Of a DNA stretch of 64,000 nucleotides, positions 43,944 to 52,425 are shown piece by piece (within the stretch, counting starts at the first letter, position 1; each line of letters opens with the position of its first letter). The notes under the pieces were generated by a model. It was not told the origin of the DNA. It did no database searches and saw nothing but the letters and a program-made list of their open reading frames with translations. The DNA comes from JACSRF01 sp964504445 (lineage in GTDB: Bacteria; Chloroflexota; Anaerolineae; Promineifilales; Promineifilaceae). A program made the translations under genes and the position numbers. Location: contig CAZDEO010000020.1 of NCBI GenBank assembly GCA_964504445.1, positions 7,380 to 71,379 of the forward strand, given 5' to 3'.

Positions 43944-44609
43944 TTACTCGTGGAGCAGGTTCTGCCCGGCATTTGCGTTTTCACCTCTTATCACGTCGTA
44001 TGCCTCGGCAATGGCTAGGTGAACGGCGTTTAGGAGTTGGTTGATACGGCGCATCAGGCGCAGGTTGTCTTGCTGGCGCACGCCGGCCGTGTCTGGCAGT
44101 TGTAGTGCCACCTCAATCAGTTCGTCGCGGAAAAACATAGAGGCTGCCAGAGCATCTGTCAGAGCCATCCCCGCAGCCTGGTTGAGACGGCCGTACTCCT
44201 GCCCAATGGCCTGCGCCTCCGCCAATAGCCCCCCATTGGCCTCCTCGCTAGAAATATATTGCAGCGTCAACCCCATCAGCCGCCGCCCCAACTGCCGATG
44301 GCGCTCGCGATGGTCAGCATCCATGGTCTCCATCCATGGCTTATGCTGCTGTGCCTGCACCCCCTGCCGCGCGCGCACCATGGCCTGCTCCGCCCATACT
44401 TGGGCCATAGAAACGGGCTGCTGCGCTCTTTTCTGCTCTTGCAAAAAGCGGTTTAGGTCATTTTCTGAAAAGCGTCGGTGCCCCCCCGGGGTCAACATAT
44501 AAGGAATGGCGCCGTTATCCGCCCAGCGCCGCAGCGTACCCGGATGCACATTCAACAGGGCGGCAGCTTCCTTCAAAGAGAGCCAGTTGTCTGTTACCGT
44601 TTCAACCAT
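43944..44609 (-). CDS. MerR-like helix-turn-helix regulator with a C-terminal all-helical domain
   Basis: 221 residues. WLSLKEAAALLNVHPGTLRRW and then ADNGAIPYMLTPGGHRRF (about 9-48) form a MerR/excisionase-type winged helix. The rest (about 85-215) is predicted all-helical, with no cobalamin or metal motif; FFRDELIEVALQL and INQLLNAVHLAIAEAYD resemble the helical sensor domains seen beside other regulators. First gene of the heme run, so it probably controls it. AAGGTG eight bases before ATG 44609. Confidence 0.8.
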   Translation of the reverse strand: MVETVTDNWLSLKEAAALLNVHPGTLRRWADNGAIPYMLTPGGHRRFSENDLNRFLQEQKRAQQPVSMAQVWAEQAMVRARQGVQAQQHKPWMETMDADHRERHRQLGRRLMGLTLQYISSEEANGGLLAEAQAIGQEYGRLNQAAGMALTDALAASMFFRDELIEVALQLPDTAGVRQQDNLRLMRRINQLLNAVHLAIAEAYDVIRGENANAGQNLLHE

Positions 44610-44651
44610 TGCAAAACACCTTCACCTGGTGGGCTGTCTGCCCCCTCAAGG

Positions 44652-44697
44652 AAATGGCATTCTCTACCCGCCAGAGACGGATTAGAGAATGCCATTT
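44652..44697. promoter_or_regulatory. 15-bp perfect inverted repeat in the leader of the heme operon
   Basis: AAATGGCATTCTCTA (44652-44666) and TAGAGAATGCCATTT (44683-44697), 16-nt loop, 43 bp upstream of the MerR-like start. There is no T-tract, so an operator for the MerR-like protein itself or a structured leader is more likely than a terminator. Confidence 0.6.
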
Positions 44698-44825
44698 TCC
44701 TCGACGATAGGAGAACAAGGAGGTTAACCAGATAATGACATGAAATAGATTGGGGGCGCGTTTATTTGCTGTATAACGGTTTCATAACACCATAAATTCT
44801 GCATAAATCTATACAATACTGCTAA

Positions 44826-44853
44826 ATTCTACACATTACTGTCTAAATGACAA
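44826..44853 (-). promoter_or_regulatory. Probable promoter of the regulator-PucC-hem operon
   Basis: On the minus strand TTGTCA (44853-44848), 16-bp spacer, TAGAAT (44831-44826); start expected near 44819, leaving a 210-nt leader. The 322-bp gap (44610-44931) is thus accounted for by leader hairpin, promoter and two operators. Confidence 0.6.
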
Positions 44854-44869
44854 GGGGTTTGGGAAAGGG

Positions 44870-44910
44870 TGTGACATATGTCACAATGATTTCTATGACA
44901 TGTCATAGAA
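44870..44910. promoter_or_regulatory. Two adjacent perfect palindromes, CRP/FNR-family type operators
   Basis: TGTGACATATGTCACA (44870-44885) is an exact TGTGA-N6-TCACA site. TTCTATGACATGTCATAGAA (44891-44910) is a perfect 20-bp palindrome sharing the core TGACA/TGTCA. Their centres are 23 bp apart, at about -58 and -81 from the predicted start of the heme operon, suited to upstream activation. Alternatively they act on the end of the NicO-TolB gene, which is less likely. Confidence 0.7.
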
Positions 44911-44931
44911 GGGGCACGAGAAGGCAGGGCG

Positions 44932-47571
44932 CTACCGGGCAAGAAGCCAGGCTGGTTGGCTAGCCGGGTTGGCAATTTCATGGGCGGCGCCGGTAGCAAG
45001 TTCCAGCAGCCAGACGGTTGGTTTGGCCAGGGGGATCTCCAAATCATAGCGATGGTAGAGGAGGTAACGGCCGTCGGGCGACCAGGCCAAATTTTGGTGT
45101 AACGTATTCTCCACCGCGGTTAGCGGGCGGGCTGCGGTGCCATCAGCGCCCATAATCCAAATCTGGTTACCCCGTTCTGGCTGCCCATCGGCAAAAATGC
45201 GGCGCACAAAAGCCACCTGTTCCCCATCAGGCGACCAGGCAGGCCAGCTATCGCTCACATCTTGTGCGGCGCTAATATCCGTCAATGCGGCGTCAGCCAC
45301 ATCAAAGCGCAGCAAGTGGGTGAGGGCCTGCGAACCTTCGCGCAGGGTTGCGCGGTTCACGTCTGTTAGCAATAAAGACTGCCCGGTGGGAGACCAGACA
45401 ACTGACATGCTGGTCATGGTGGGAAATTCGTGGCTACGGCCGTCAGTCAGATTGTATAGCTGGATTTTGGTGGGCATAGCCGGGGCAATGTAGCTCAACC
45501 ATTGGCCGTCAGGCGACCAGGCTGGGCTAAAACCGGGCAGGCCAACATCCTGAAAGATGGGGGCCGTTTCGCCACTGGTCAGGTCTAACCACCACAAGGT
45601 GGTGGTGCCAGCCACATTTTCCGGGGAAATATCAAGCTGTTCGTACACAATGCGCGTCCCGTCGGGGGCAAAAGCAGCGTTACGGCAGGCCGTTTGAGGG
45701 CATTCGAGGAGCCGCTTTTGACGGCCGTCGCCCGCCAAAAGCCACAAGTCGCTGCCCCGGTCGGCGCGGATAGCGGCATAAATAACGCGCTGCCGGTCAG
45801 GGGAAACGGTGTAATTCCAAATGCCATAGGGTGTTTGGGTTAGCGCTGTGGGGGGGCCACCGGTGGCCGGCATACTGTAGAGTTGGTACATACCCTGCTC
45901 ATCCAGCACCAGGTAAAGCACGCGGGCCGCGGCCAATGTGAAGGCGTGTGCCGGTTTATGGGCTTTAAGCTGCGGTTGTGGGGCAGTAACGGCCGTTGCC
46001 CTGCCAACACCCCCATCTACCTGCGCCTGAGCCAGATACCCCGTGCCGCGGACCGCATTCCACGTTAGCCCCAGCCCTAAAGCCAGCACCACCAAGGCGC
46101 TGGCCACGGCAATGGCCGGCGCATAGCGCTCCACCTGCCCAAAGCGGGCAAACAGCCGCCGGCTTTGCACCATGGCCAGCCCAATGGCTATGAGCACCAC
46201 CGCCAGCCCCAGGCTAAAGCTGACAATGAGAGACAACCCCAAGGCAATGCGGTTGAGCGCCACCGCCACCAGCAAAATGGCAATAGCGTCGGGGCAAGGC
46301 ACCAGCCCCCCGCTAACGCCCAGGCCAATTAGCGAACGCCAGCGCACCATCCCCACGCCAGATTCGGTTGTTAACACCTCGTCATACACCCGGGTAGATA
46401 TGTCCGCACCAATGGCAATGCGCTGGCGGTTGGCGGCTGGCAATTGAGTGCTGTTTACGGATACCTGTTTACTGGCCTCTGCCATTGCTGCTGCCTTTTC
46501 GCGCTGGCGCTTTTGCTGCACGCCGCGCCAGCCGCGCCAGCGCTGCCACAACAAGCCCACCCCCATAGCCATAATCAGTAACCCGGAGGCGATTTCCAAA
46601 ATGGGGAAGAGGTCGGTCGGCACCAGGAAGCGCGACGCCACCAGGGTCAACGCGCCAATAGCCAGCACAGAGCCGGTGTGGGTGAGGGTGACGACCCCGC
46701 CTAAAGCAGCGGCATGTTTGGGCGTGCCTCGTGTGCCAACCAGGTAGGCGGCGACCAGCGCCTTGCCATGACCGGGAGTCAGGCCGTGCATGGCGCCTAA
46801 AACCAGGGAAAGGGCGAGGGCCGTCAACAGGAAAAAGGGGGTCAAGTTTTCGTCGCGCACCAGGGCAGTCAGCCGGGCATAAGGGCGGGTGTCTTCGGGT
46901 TGAGGGGGTGTGGTGGGAGCAACGGCCGTTTCCCCCTCCCCAGCAGGTACATCAGGCGCGGCTACGCCACTCGCCGCCAGGGCAGGCGTGCCGCTATCCC
47001 AGTAGCTCAGGGGAGCCGCTTCGCTTTCTGAAAAGCTCAAGGTCAGGGAGAGACGGCCGTTTTCTTGCCACGGCCGGGTAAAGGTTACGCCCTCTTCGCC
47101 ATAGATATAAAACCAATTGATGCTCAAGGCTTCAGCGTAGGGGTTGTACAGCAGCAGGTCAGCGGGGGGATTGGCGGTAAAAGTGGCCGCCAGATTGGCC
47201 GTGATGACGGCGTCCCCCAGCTCAAAAGCGGTCAGGTCGGCAGGCCAGGCAACGGCCGTTAACTCCCAAACCAGCATTTCATCCCCCAGGCTGCTTTGCC
47301 ACGCCGCCAGCAGAGGGGCCAACCACGCCTCAGCCTCGTCATCGCTTACCACGTCGTCCCTGTTGGCGTCAGCCTCGTACCAGGTAGAGGCCGCCAGCAA
47401 CGGCCCTGGCGACAGGGTATAGGCCAACTCCGCCCCAGTGGGCTGCAGGCGCAGGGTATAGGTCTGGGTGTACATGTCCGCCGGATGAGCAGCCACGGGT
47501 TGCTCCTTGCCAACTAACAGCAGCCCTGCCAGCAGCAATACCAGCACCCATTTACTCCATCTTCCTCGCAT
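44932..47571 (-). CDS. NicO-type nickel/cobalt transporter fused to a TolB-like beta-propeller
   Basis: 879 residues from ATG 47571 (the frame runs back to 47661, but MRGRWSKWVLVLLLAG is the signal peptide). Order: signal peptide, extracytoplasmic domain with an EF-hand-like loop DANRDDVVSDDE, six or so membrane helices with HGLTPGHGKALVAAYLVG and GLVPCPDAIAILLVA (NicO/RcnA signatures), then from about residue 590 a propeller with repeated SPDG motifs (WSPDGQWLSYIA, WSPDGEQVAFV, WSPDGRYLLYH). The transporter part should move Ni2+ or Co2+; the fused propeller is unusual. Upstream of the heme operon on the same strand. Confidence 0.88.
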   Translation of the reverse strand: MRGRWSKWVLVLLLAGLLLVGKEQPVAAHPADMYTQTYTLRLQPTGAELAYTLSPGPLLAASTWYEADANRDDVVSDDEAEAWLAPLLAAWQSSLGDEMLVWELTAVAWPADLTAFELGDAVITANLAATFTANPPADLLLYNPYAEALSINWFYIYGEEGVTFTRPWQENGRLSLTLSFSESEAAPLSYWDSGTPALAASGVAAPDVPAGEGETAVAPTTPPQPEDTRPYARLTALVRDENLTPFFLLTALALSLVLGAMHGLTPGHGKALVAAYLVGTRGTPKHAAALGGVVTLTHTGSVLAIGALTLVASRFLVPTDLFPILEIASGLLIMAMGVGLLWQRWRGWRGVQQKRQREKAAAMAEASKQVSVNSTQLPAANRQRIAIGADISTRVYDEVLTTESGVGMVRWRSLIGLGVSGGLVPCPDAIAILLVAVALNRIALGLSLIVSFSLGLAVVLIAIGLAMVQSRRLFARFGQVERYAPAIAVASALVVLALGLGLTWNAVRGTGYLAQAQVDGGVGRATAVTAPQPQLKAHKPAHAFTLAAARVLYLVLDEQGMYQLYSMPATGGPPTALTQTPYGIWNYTVSPDRQRVIYAAIRADRGSDLWLLAGDGRQKRLLECPQTACRNAAFAPDGTRIVYEQLDISPENVAGTTTLWWLDLTSGETAPIFQDVGLPGFSPAWSPDGQWLSYIAPAMPTKIQLYNLTDGRSHEFPTMTSMSVVWSPTGQSLLLTDVNRATLREGSQALTHLLRFDVADAALTDISAAQDVSDSWPAWSPDGEQVAFVRRIFADGQPERGNQIWIMGADGTAARPLTAVENTLHQNLAWSPDGRYLLYHRYDLEIPLAKPTVWLLELATGAAHEIANPASQPAWLLAR

Positions 47572-47722
47572 AAGTTGAATTGTAGCGAAATCTGGCAAGG
47601 CCGCGAAGGGGTACGGCCGTTTCTCACCTCCTTGTGAACTAACGCACAACTTTAGCCCCATCCCCTACGTATTGGTTTATGCTTTACTTACAGGAAGCAA
47701 CAACTTGTTTTTGGAGGAAAAA

Positions 47723-48832
47723 ATGAAAGGAAAAGGAATAGAAATCTTTTGGGGAATCGTTCTCATTTTGTTAGGGGGGTTCTTTCTGACCCGCAATCTG
47801 GGCTATCTGCCCGACCTTTCCCCCATAATTTGGTCGCTCCTTTTCGTTGGCGTCAGCATCGTCTCCTTCGCCAGCTATTTTGCCAAAGGGAGAGAGCAAT
47901 GGGGCTGGTTGTTTCCGGCTTTGCTTGCCGGTTCCATCGCCCTCATTATCTGGCTGGCGGAAGCAGGCCGCGATGGTACTTTTATGGGTACGCTAGTGCT
48001 GTGGAGCTGTGCCCTCCCCTTCTTCGTCGCGTACAGCTTAAATCGGCAAGAAAATTGGTGGGGGCTGATTCCTGGCTGGGCTTTGGGCGTTATTGGGGCC
48101 GTGGTCCTTCTGGCGGACAGCATACGGGGTGAATGGATTGGCGCGCTGATCATGTTTGGCATTGCGCTGCCCTTCTTTGTGGTCTATCTGACCAACCACC
48201 AGCATTGGTGGGCACTCATTCCGGCCTACGTGCTATCCGTCATTGGCATCATTGTGTTAGCCAGCATGGGTACCCAAGGCGAATGGATTGGCGCTTTCTT
48301 CTTACTGGCCATTGCCCTGCCCTTCTACGTAATCTATTTGCGGAACAAGGCGTTCAAATGGGCACTCATTCCCGCCTTTGTGCTCACTATTTTGGGCATT
48401 ATTGCCGGGATAAGCAGCACCGTGCAGGGTGAGTACGTAGGGGTATTTTTCATGTGGGCGCTGGCGTTACTTTTTGCCCTTATTTACTGGCGGAGCAAAG
48501 AGAATTGGTGGGCGCAAATTCCCGCCGGTATATTTGCAACCATTGGCCTGGTGGTGCTGTTAAGCACCATCATTAGTCCCGAAACGCGGCAAGAAACGTT
48601 GTTAAATGTTCTCTTTTTCTTGGGTATTGCGGCAACCTTTGGCCTGTTGTGGCTGCAACACGGCCGTTACCCGGTAGAATGGGCCAAATACCCGGCGGTC
48701 GGTTTTGCCGTCGGCTCCCTGCTGGTACTGCTCTTGGGCAGTCGTCCAGAAATCATCAGCGCCATCGCCCTCATTGTCATTGGCGTCTGGATGCTCATTG
48801 ACAATCGGCGGCAGCCCAAGTTAAAGGGGTAA
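47723..48832 (+). CDS. Multi-repeat membrane protein
   Basis: 369 residues from ATG 47723, with GGAGG (47713-47717) six bases ahead. The N-terminal IFWGIVLILLGGFFLTRNLG resembles the LiaI/LiaF-type membrane segment (cited as GIVLILLGGFFL). Then come at least four copies of a unit of about 53 residues: WW-x-LIP-x4-V-x-GI-V, then GEW-I-GA-x-ALPF-V-Y-L. The unit contains two helices. No function is known. Divergent from the NicO-TolB gene across 151 bp, and closed by a strong terminator. Confidence 0.85.
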   Translation: MKGKGIEIFWGIVLILLGGFFLTRNLGYLPDLSPIIWSLLFVGVSIVSFASYFAKGREQWGWLFPALLAGSIALIIWLAEAGRDGTFMGTLVLWSCALPFFVAYSLNRQENWWGLIPGWALGVIGAVVLLADSIRGEWIGALIMFGIALPFFVVYLTNHQHWWALIPAYVLSVIGIIVLASMGTQGEWIGAFFLLAIALPFYVIYLRNKAFKWALIPAFVLTILGIIAGISSTVQGEYVGVFFMWALALLFALIYWRSKENWWAQIPAGIFATIGLVVLLSTIISPETRQETLLNVLFFLGIAATFGLLWLQHGRYPVEWAKYPAVGFAVGSLLVLLLGSRPEIISAIALIVIGVWMLIDNRRQPKLKG

Positions 48833-48852
48833 CCGATCAACCACGCAACTAA

Positions 48853-48885
48853 AAAAAGCCTGCTGATTGGCGCAGCAGGCTTTTT
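48853..48885. terminator. Strong bidirectional intrinsic terminator
   Basis: AAAAAGCCTGCTG (48853-48865) and CAGCAGGCTTTTT (48873-48885), perfect 13-bp arms with a 7-nt loop and an A/T tract on both strands. It ends the membrane-protein gene and the convergent degV-type gene. Confidence 0.95.
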
Positions 48886-48962
48886 ATGGTTTCACCAGAA
48901 CACCGCACGGTAAGCATACCACGGCTACTTTGTCGAGAATATCCGGTACACCATCAACGAAG

Positions 48963-49832
48963 CTATCCCTCTACCGGGAAATAGCACAGTCCGGTTGTTC
49001 CTGGTCCCGAATGGACGCCGAGGGCTGGCGAAAGCTCGGCCACAACAGATTCCACACAAGTTAGACGTTCTTCAACCAACTCCCGCAACCGGGCGACCTC
49101 CTCCAGTGCGGCCACGTGGGTGTAGGCCACCTTTATCTTGCCCATGTACCCCACCGTCCTCTCCATAATGTCTACCATAGCCCGATATGCTTTTTGGCGG
49201 CCCCGCGTTTTGCCCAGGGCCACAATCACGCCATCTTCCATGCCAATGAGGGGTTTAATGGAAAGCAAGCTGCCCATAAGGTGGGTGGCTTTGCCAATGC
49301 GCCCCCCCATGTAGAGGTACTTCAGGGTGTCGGCCGTTTGTATCATTTTGGTAATGGGGATCATCTCCCGCACGCGTTGCACAATGTCAGGTAGTGCAGC
49401 CCCCTCTTGCGCTTTTCGCGCTGCCTCAATGACCATCCAGCCGGTACACATAGCCACGTTTTGGGTATCAATGACGGTTACCTGTACGTCGGGGCGCTGC
49501 TGGCAGAGCATCGCCGCCCCTACTTCGGCAGCCTGGTAAGCGGCGCTGCCTTTGGCGGTCATGTGCAAACTGATGATTTGGGTGACGTCTTCTTGCTCTG
49601 CCAGCCGTTGGTACAGTTCAACGTATTCGCCTGGGCCAGGAGCGGCCGTTTTCGGCAAGGATTCAGCACTGGAGAGCCACTGATAAAAACTGTCAGCTCT
49701 TGCGGTAACCAGGTCGCGCAACACGTCTTTGCCCCGGTGAATGTAGTAGGGAACCCAATGTATATTAAGAGCAGACAGCATATTTTCGGGAATGCTGGCA
49801 CAGCTATCGGTGACTACAGCAACTTTTGACAT
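48963..49832 (-). CDS. DegV family fatty-acid-binding protein
   Basis: 289 residues. VAVVTDSCASIPENML starts the EDD fold; SLHMTAKGSAAYQAA carries the conserved Ser for the fatty-acid head group, and LKYLYMGGRIGKATHLMGSLL (cited as YMGGRIGKAT) is the family's second motif. DegV/FakB proteins present fatty acids to the kinase FakA; no fakA is visible here. Stands alone, divergent from the ROK kinase. Confidence 0.93.
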   Translation of the reverse strand: MSKVAVVTDSCASIPENMLSALNIHWVPYYIHRGKDVLRDLVTARADSFYQWLSSAESLPKTAAPGPGEYVELYQRLAEQEDVTQIISLHMTAKGSAAYQAAEVGAAMLCQQRPDVQVTVIDTQNVAMCTGWMVIEAARKAQEGAALPDIVQRVREMIPITKMIQTADTLKYLYMGGRIGKATHLMGSLLSIKPLIGMEDGVIVALGKTRGRQKAYRAMVDIMERTVGYMGKIKVAYTHVAALEEVARLRELVEERLTCVESVVAELSPALGVHSGPGTTGLCYFPVEG

Positions 49833-50030
49833 AGATGTTTTTTTGCTCCGTTTAGCGGTTGGTTCAATCGAAAAGATCGATGTTTTGTATGCCCTTTATA
49901 ACACCTTTGCCATGCCCGGGCTTCGTTGAAAGATGTATACTTGGTCTACGGAAAAGGAAAGAACGGGCAGGCCACAACACCTTGGGTATGGGTTAACCCG
50001 TTCTATGGCATACACGAGGAGATATGACGT

Positions 50031-50930
50031 ATGACACAATTAATGGGTGGCATTGAAGCAGGGGGCACAAAATTTGTATGCGCCGTTGGTACCGGACCGG
50101 ATGATCTGCGAGACGAGATTCGCTTCTCCACCACAACGCCCGCAGAGACCATTGGGCAAGCTATACAATTTTTCCAGGCGCAAGAATCCAGGCACGGTAA
50201 GTTGGCTGCCATTGGCATAGCTGCTTTTGGCCCGTTAGACCCGGAACCGGCTTCGGCAACCTATGGCTACATTACCACGACGCCTAAGCCAGGCTGGGCC
50301 AATGCTAATTTTGTGGGCGCCATTCAACAAGCCTTTGCCGTGCCCGTAGGTTTCGACACGGACGTGAATGGTGCGGCGCTGGGTGAATGGCGCTGGGGGG
50401 CAGCGCAAGACGTCAACACTTTTATTTATCTGACGATTGGTACGGGTGTAGGGGGCGGGGCCATGGTCAACGGCCGTCTCCTCCACGGCCTTGTTCATCC
50501 TGAAATGGGGCACATTAGCCTGGTCCATGATTGGGCAAAAGACTCCTACGCCGGGCGCTGCCCCTACCACGGTGACTGTCTGGAGGGTATGGCGGCTGGG
50601 CCAGCCATCGGCGAACGGTGGGGCGTCAAGGGACAAGAACTGCCCCCCAATCACCCCGCCTGGGAATTAGAAGCCGATTACCTAGCCCAGGCTTTACGCA
50701 ACTTCATCTGCACCCTCTCACCCCAGCGCATCATCATGGGCGGTGGCGTTATGGAGCAACCCCAGCTTTTCCCCCTGGTGCGGCAAAAAACCCGTGACTA
50801 CCTCAAGGGTTACGTGCAGCATCCGGCCATTTTAGAGCAAATAGATAGTTACATCGTGCCGCCGGGCCTGGGCAACCGGGCTGGCGTGCTGGGAGCCATT
50901 GCCCTGGGGCAACAAGCGCTGCAGGGGTAG
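50031..50930 (+). CDS. ROK-family sugar kinase, fructokinase-like
   Basis: 299 residues. GGIEAGGTKFVCAVG is the phosphate loop; DVNGAALGEW has the catalytic Asp; TIGTGVGGGAMVNG binds ATP; HPEMGHI with HDWAKDSYAGRCPYHGDC forms the zinc site (His and three Cys/His). The latter pattern is closest to ScrK/GmuE fructokinases. AGGAGA lies eight bases ahead of the ATG; another ATG at 50024 is out of frame. It phosphorylates a hexose to feed glycolysis. Confidence 0.93.
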   Translation: MTQLMGGIEAGGTKFVCAVGTGPDDLRDEIRFSTTTPAETIGQAIQFFQAQESRHGKLAAIGIAAFGPLDPEPASATYGYITTTPKPGWANANFVGAIQQAFAVPVGFDTDVNGAALGEWRWGAAQDVNTFIYLTIGTGVGGGAMVNGRLLHGLVHPEMGHISLVHDWAKDSYAGRCPYHGDCLEGMAAGPAIGERWGVKGQELPPNHPAWELEADYLAQALRNFICTLSPQRIIMGGGVMEQPQLFPLVRQKTRDYLKGYVQHPAILEQIDSYIVPPGLGNRAGVLGAIALGQQALQG

Positions 50931-50941
50931 TCCTGGCGCTT

Positions 50942-52282
50942 TTACCCCCTAAAGTAGATGGCAAAAGCCGCCAGCAGGCGCCCCACAGCAATGATGGAAA
51001 GGGTGGTCACTAACCCCAATTGAGCCGAGATGGCGGGGCCAGCTAGTGAACCCAACAAAATAGCCGCGTTTAAGGCCAGGTTATACCAGGCCAGGTGTGC
51101 CGGGCGGTTGTCATCGGGAATATTTTCAAGTAAATAGTTGGCAATAACGCCCCCTACAAGAGACCAGGCCAAACCGCCCACGACAGATGTGAACAAGAAA
51201 AGGGGTAAATCGCGGGACAGGGCGGTGAGGGCGGGGTAGAAGCTCATGAGGATGGCCCCGGCCACCAATAACCGGTAATTGCCATGACGGTCCGTGAGTC
51301 GCGCTAATTGGGTGGAACCAATGAGAACACTGACGTAAAAGAGGGCTGTTCCCAGGCCAATGTGCTGGTCTGTCAGGCGCAGGTTGTTTACCCAGTACAA
51401 GGGAAATAAGGGAATAGCCAGGTATTGGGTAAGGTGAAAGAGGAAAAGGGCGGCAACGATTTGCCCGTAACGGCCGTTTAACACCGACAGTTGCAGCAGA
51501 TTGCGCCAGTTGGCAGCCCTGGTAAGAAACCGCAGCCCCACCGCCTGGCGCAGGCTGTCGCCCCAGGTGCGGAACAAACCAGGGCCTACCAGGTTGCGCG
51601 GGCGCTGGCGGGAAGTGTGCGGTTCTTCGGTTAACGGCCGTACAAACCACAAATGCACCGTACTCATCACCCCCCCTAAAAAGCCCAGGCCAAACACCAC
51701 CTGGTAGCCCAGCGGGAACAGCAGCGTGTCCAACAGCCAGCCGCTGAGCAGCGACACGCCAATATACACCACCGCCAGCAAGGCATTGCGTACGCCAGCC
51801 ACGTGCCCCCGCCACTCCATGGGCACCGCCCCGGCAAACAGCGCATTAAAGCCCACCGCCAGCGCCGAGCCAGGCACGCTCATCAGCAGCGTCAGCACAA
51901 TCAACGCCCAAATCTGGCCCTGAGGCAGCAGCAAAGAGGGCAAAAATATCCAGGCCAGGTAAACCAACCGGTGGAAAACGGCCGTCCAAAACACACTACG
52001 GCTAATAGGGTGGCTGCGCAGCCACTGGCTGGCTGGCAGCGTAAACAACAAGTTCACCACCGCCGGCCCCGCATTCAGCAGCCCAATTTGCAAAGCCGAA
52101 GCCCCCTGCCGCGCCGCAAACACCCCCACAAAGGCAATGGCGCTGCCACTCAGCACCCCATACCAGGCAATATCCCCATACAAATGCAAAAAATTAGCCC
52201 GGTACTCACCGGGCACTCTTTTGCTTGCCGTCAACAAAGCAATTCGTGTCATCTTGTCCGTCGCACAACCCGCCAGGCTCAT
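50942..52282 (-). CDS. Major facilitator superfamily transporter
   Basis: 446 residues with twelve predicted helices. There is no sugar or drug signature; RPLTEEPHTSRQRPRN marks the central loop and SGSAIAFVGVFAARQGAS the second helix. MFS of this divergent kind are common in Chloroflexota; the cargo is not readable. Convergent with the ROK kinase, 11 bp apart. An alternative ATG lies at 52252. Confidence 0.85.
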   Translation of the reverse strand: MSLAGCATDKMTRIALLTASKRVPGEYRANFLHLYGDIAWYGVLSGSAIAFVGVFAARQGASALQIGLLNAGPAVVNLLFTLPASQWLRSHPISRSVFWTAVFHRLVYLAWIFLPSLLLPQGQIWALIVLTLLMSVPGSALAVGFNALFAGAVPMEWRGHVAGVRNALLAVVYIGVSLLSGWLLDTLLFPLGYQVVFGLGFLGGVMSTVHLWFVRPLTEEPHTSRQRPRNLVGPGLFRTWGDSLRQAVGLRFLTRAANWRNLLQLSVLNGRYGQIVAALFLFHLTQYLAIPLFPLYWVNNLRLTDQHIGLGTALFYVSVLIGSTQLARLTDRHGNYRLLVAGAILMSFYPALTALSRDLPLFLFTSVVGGLAWSLVGGVIANYLLENIPDDNRPAHLAWYNLALNAAILLGSLAGPAISAQLGLVTTLSIIAVGRLLAAFAIYFRG

Positions 52283-52378
52283 GCCCGCCAGTCATCCGAT
52301 TTGGTCCATTTGCAAACTCATCAAACCTGCGGAGACAGGCAATTTCACCTGTATGGCTGCAATTTTGAAAATAAAAAA

Positions 52379-52406
52379 GCCCGCCGGATCATCTGACCCG
52401 ACGGGC
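52379..52406 (-). terminator. Intrinsic terminator of the zinc-peptidase operon
   Basis: On the minus strand GCCCGTCGG (52406-52398) and CCGGCGGGC (52387-52379), one wobble, followed by TTTTTTATTTT. It is 20 bp past the peptidase stop. The remaining gap to the MFS start (52283) shows nothing else. Confidence 0.85.
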
Positions 52407-52425
52407 AAAAGTTTATCCCCATTTA

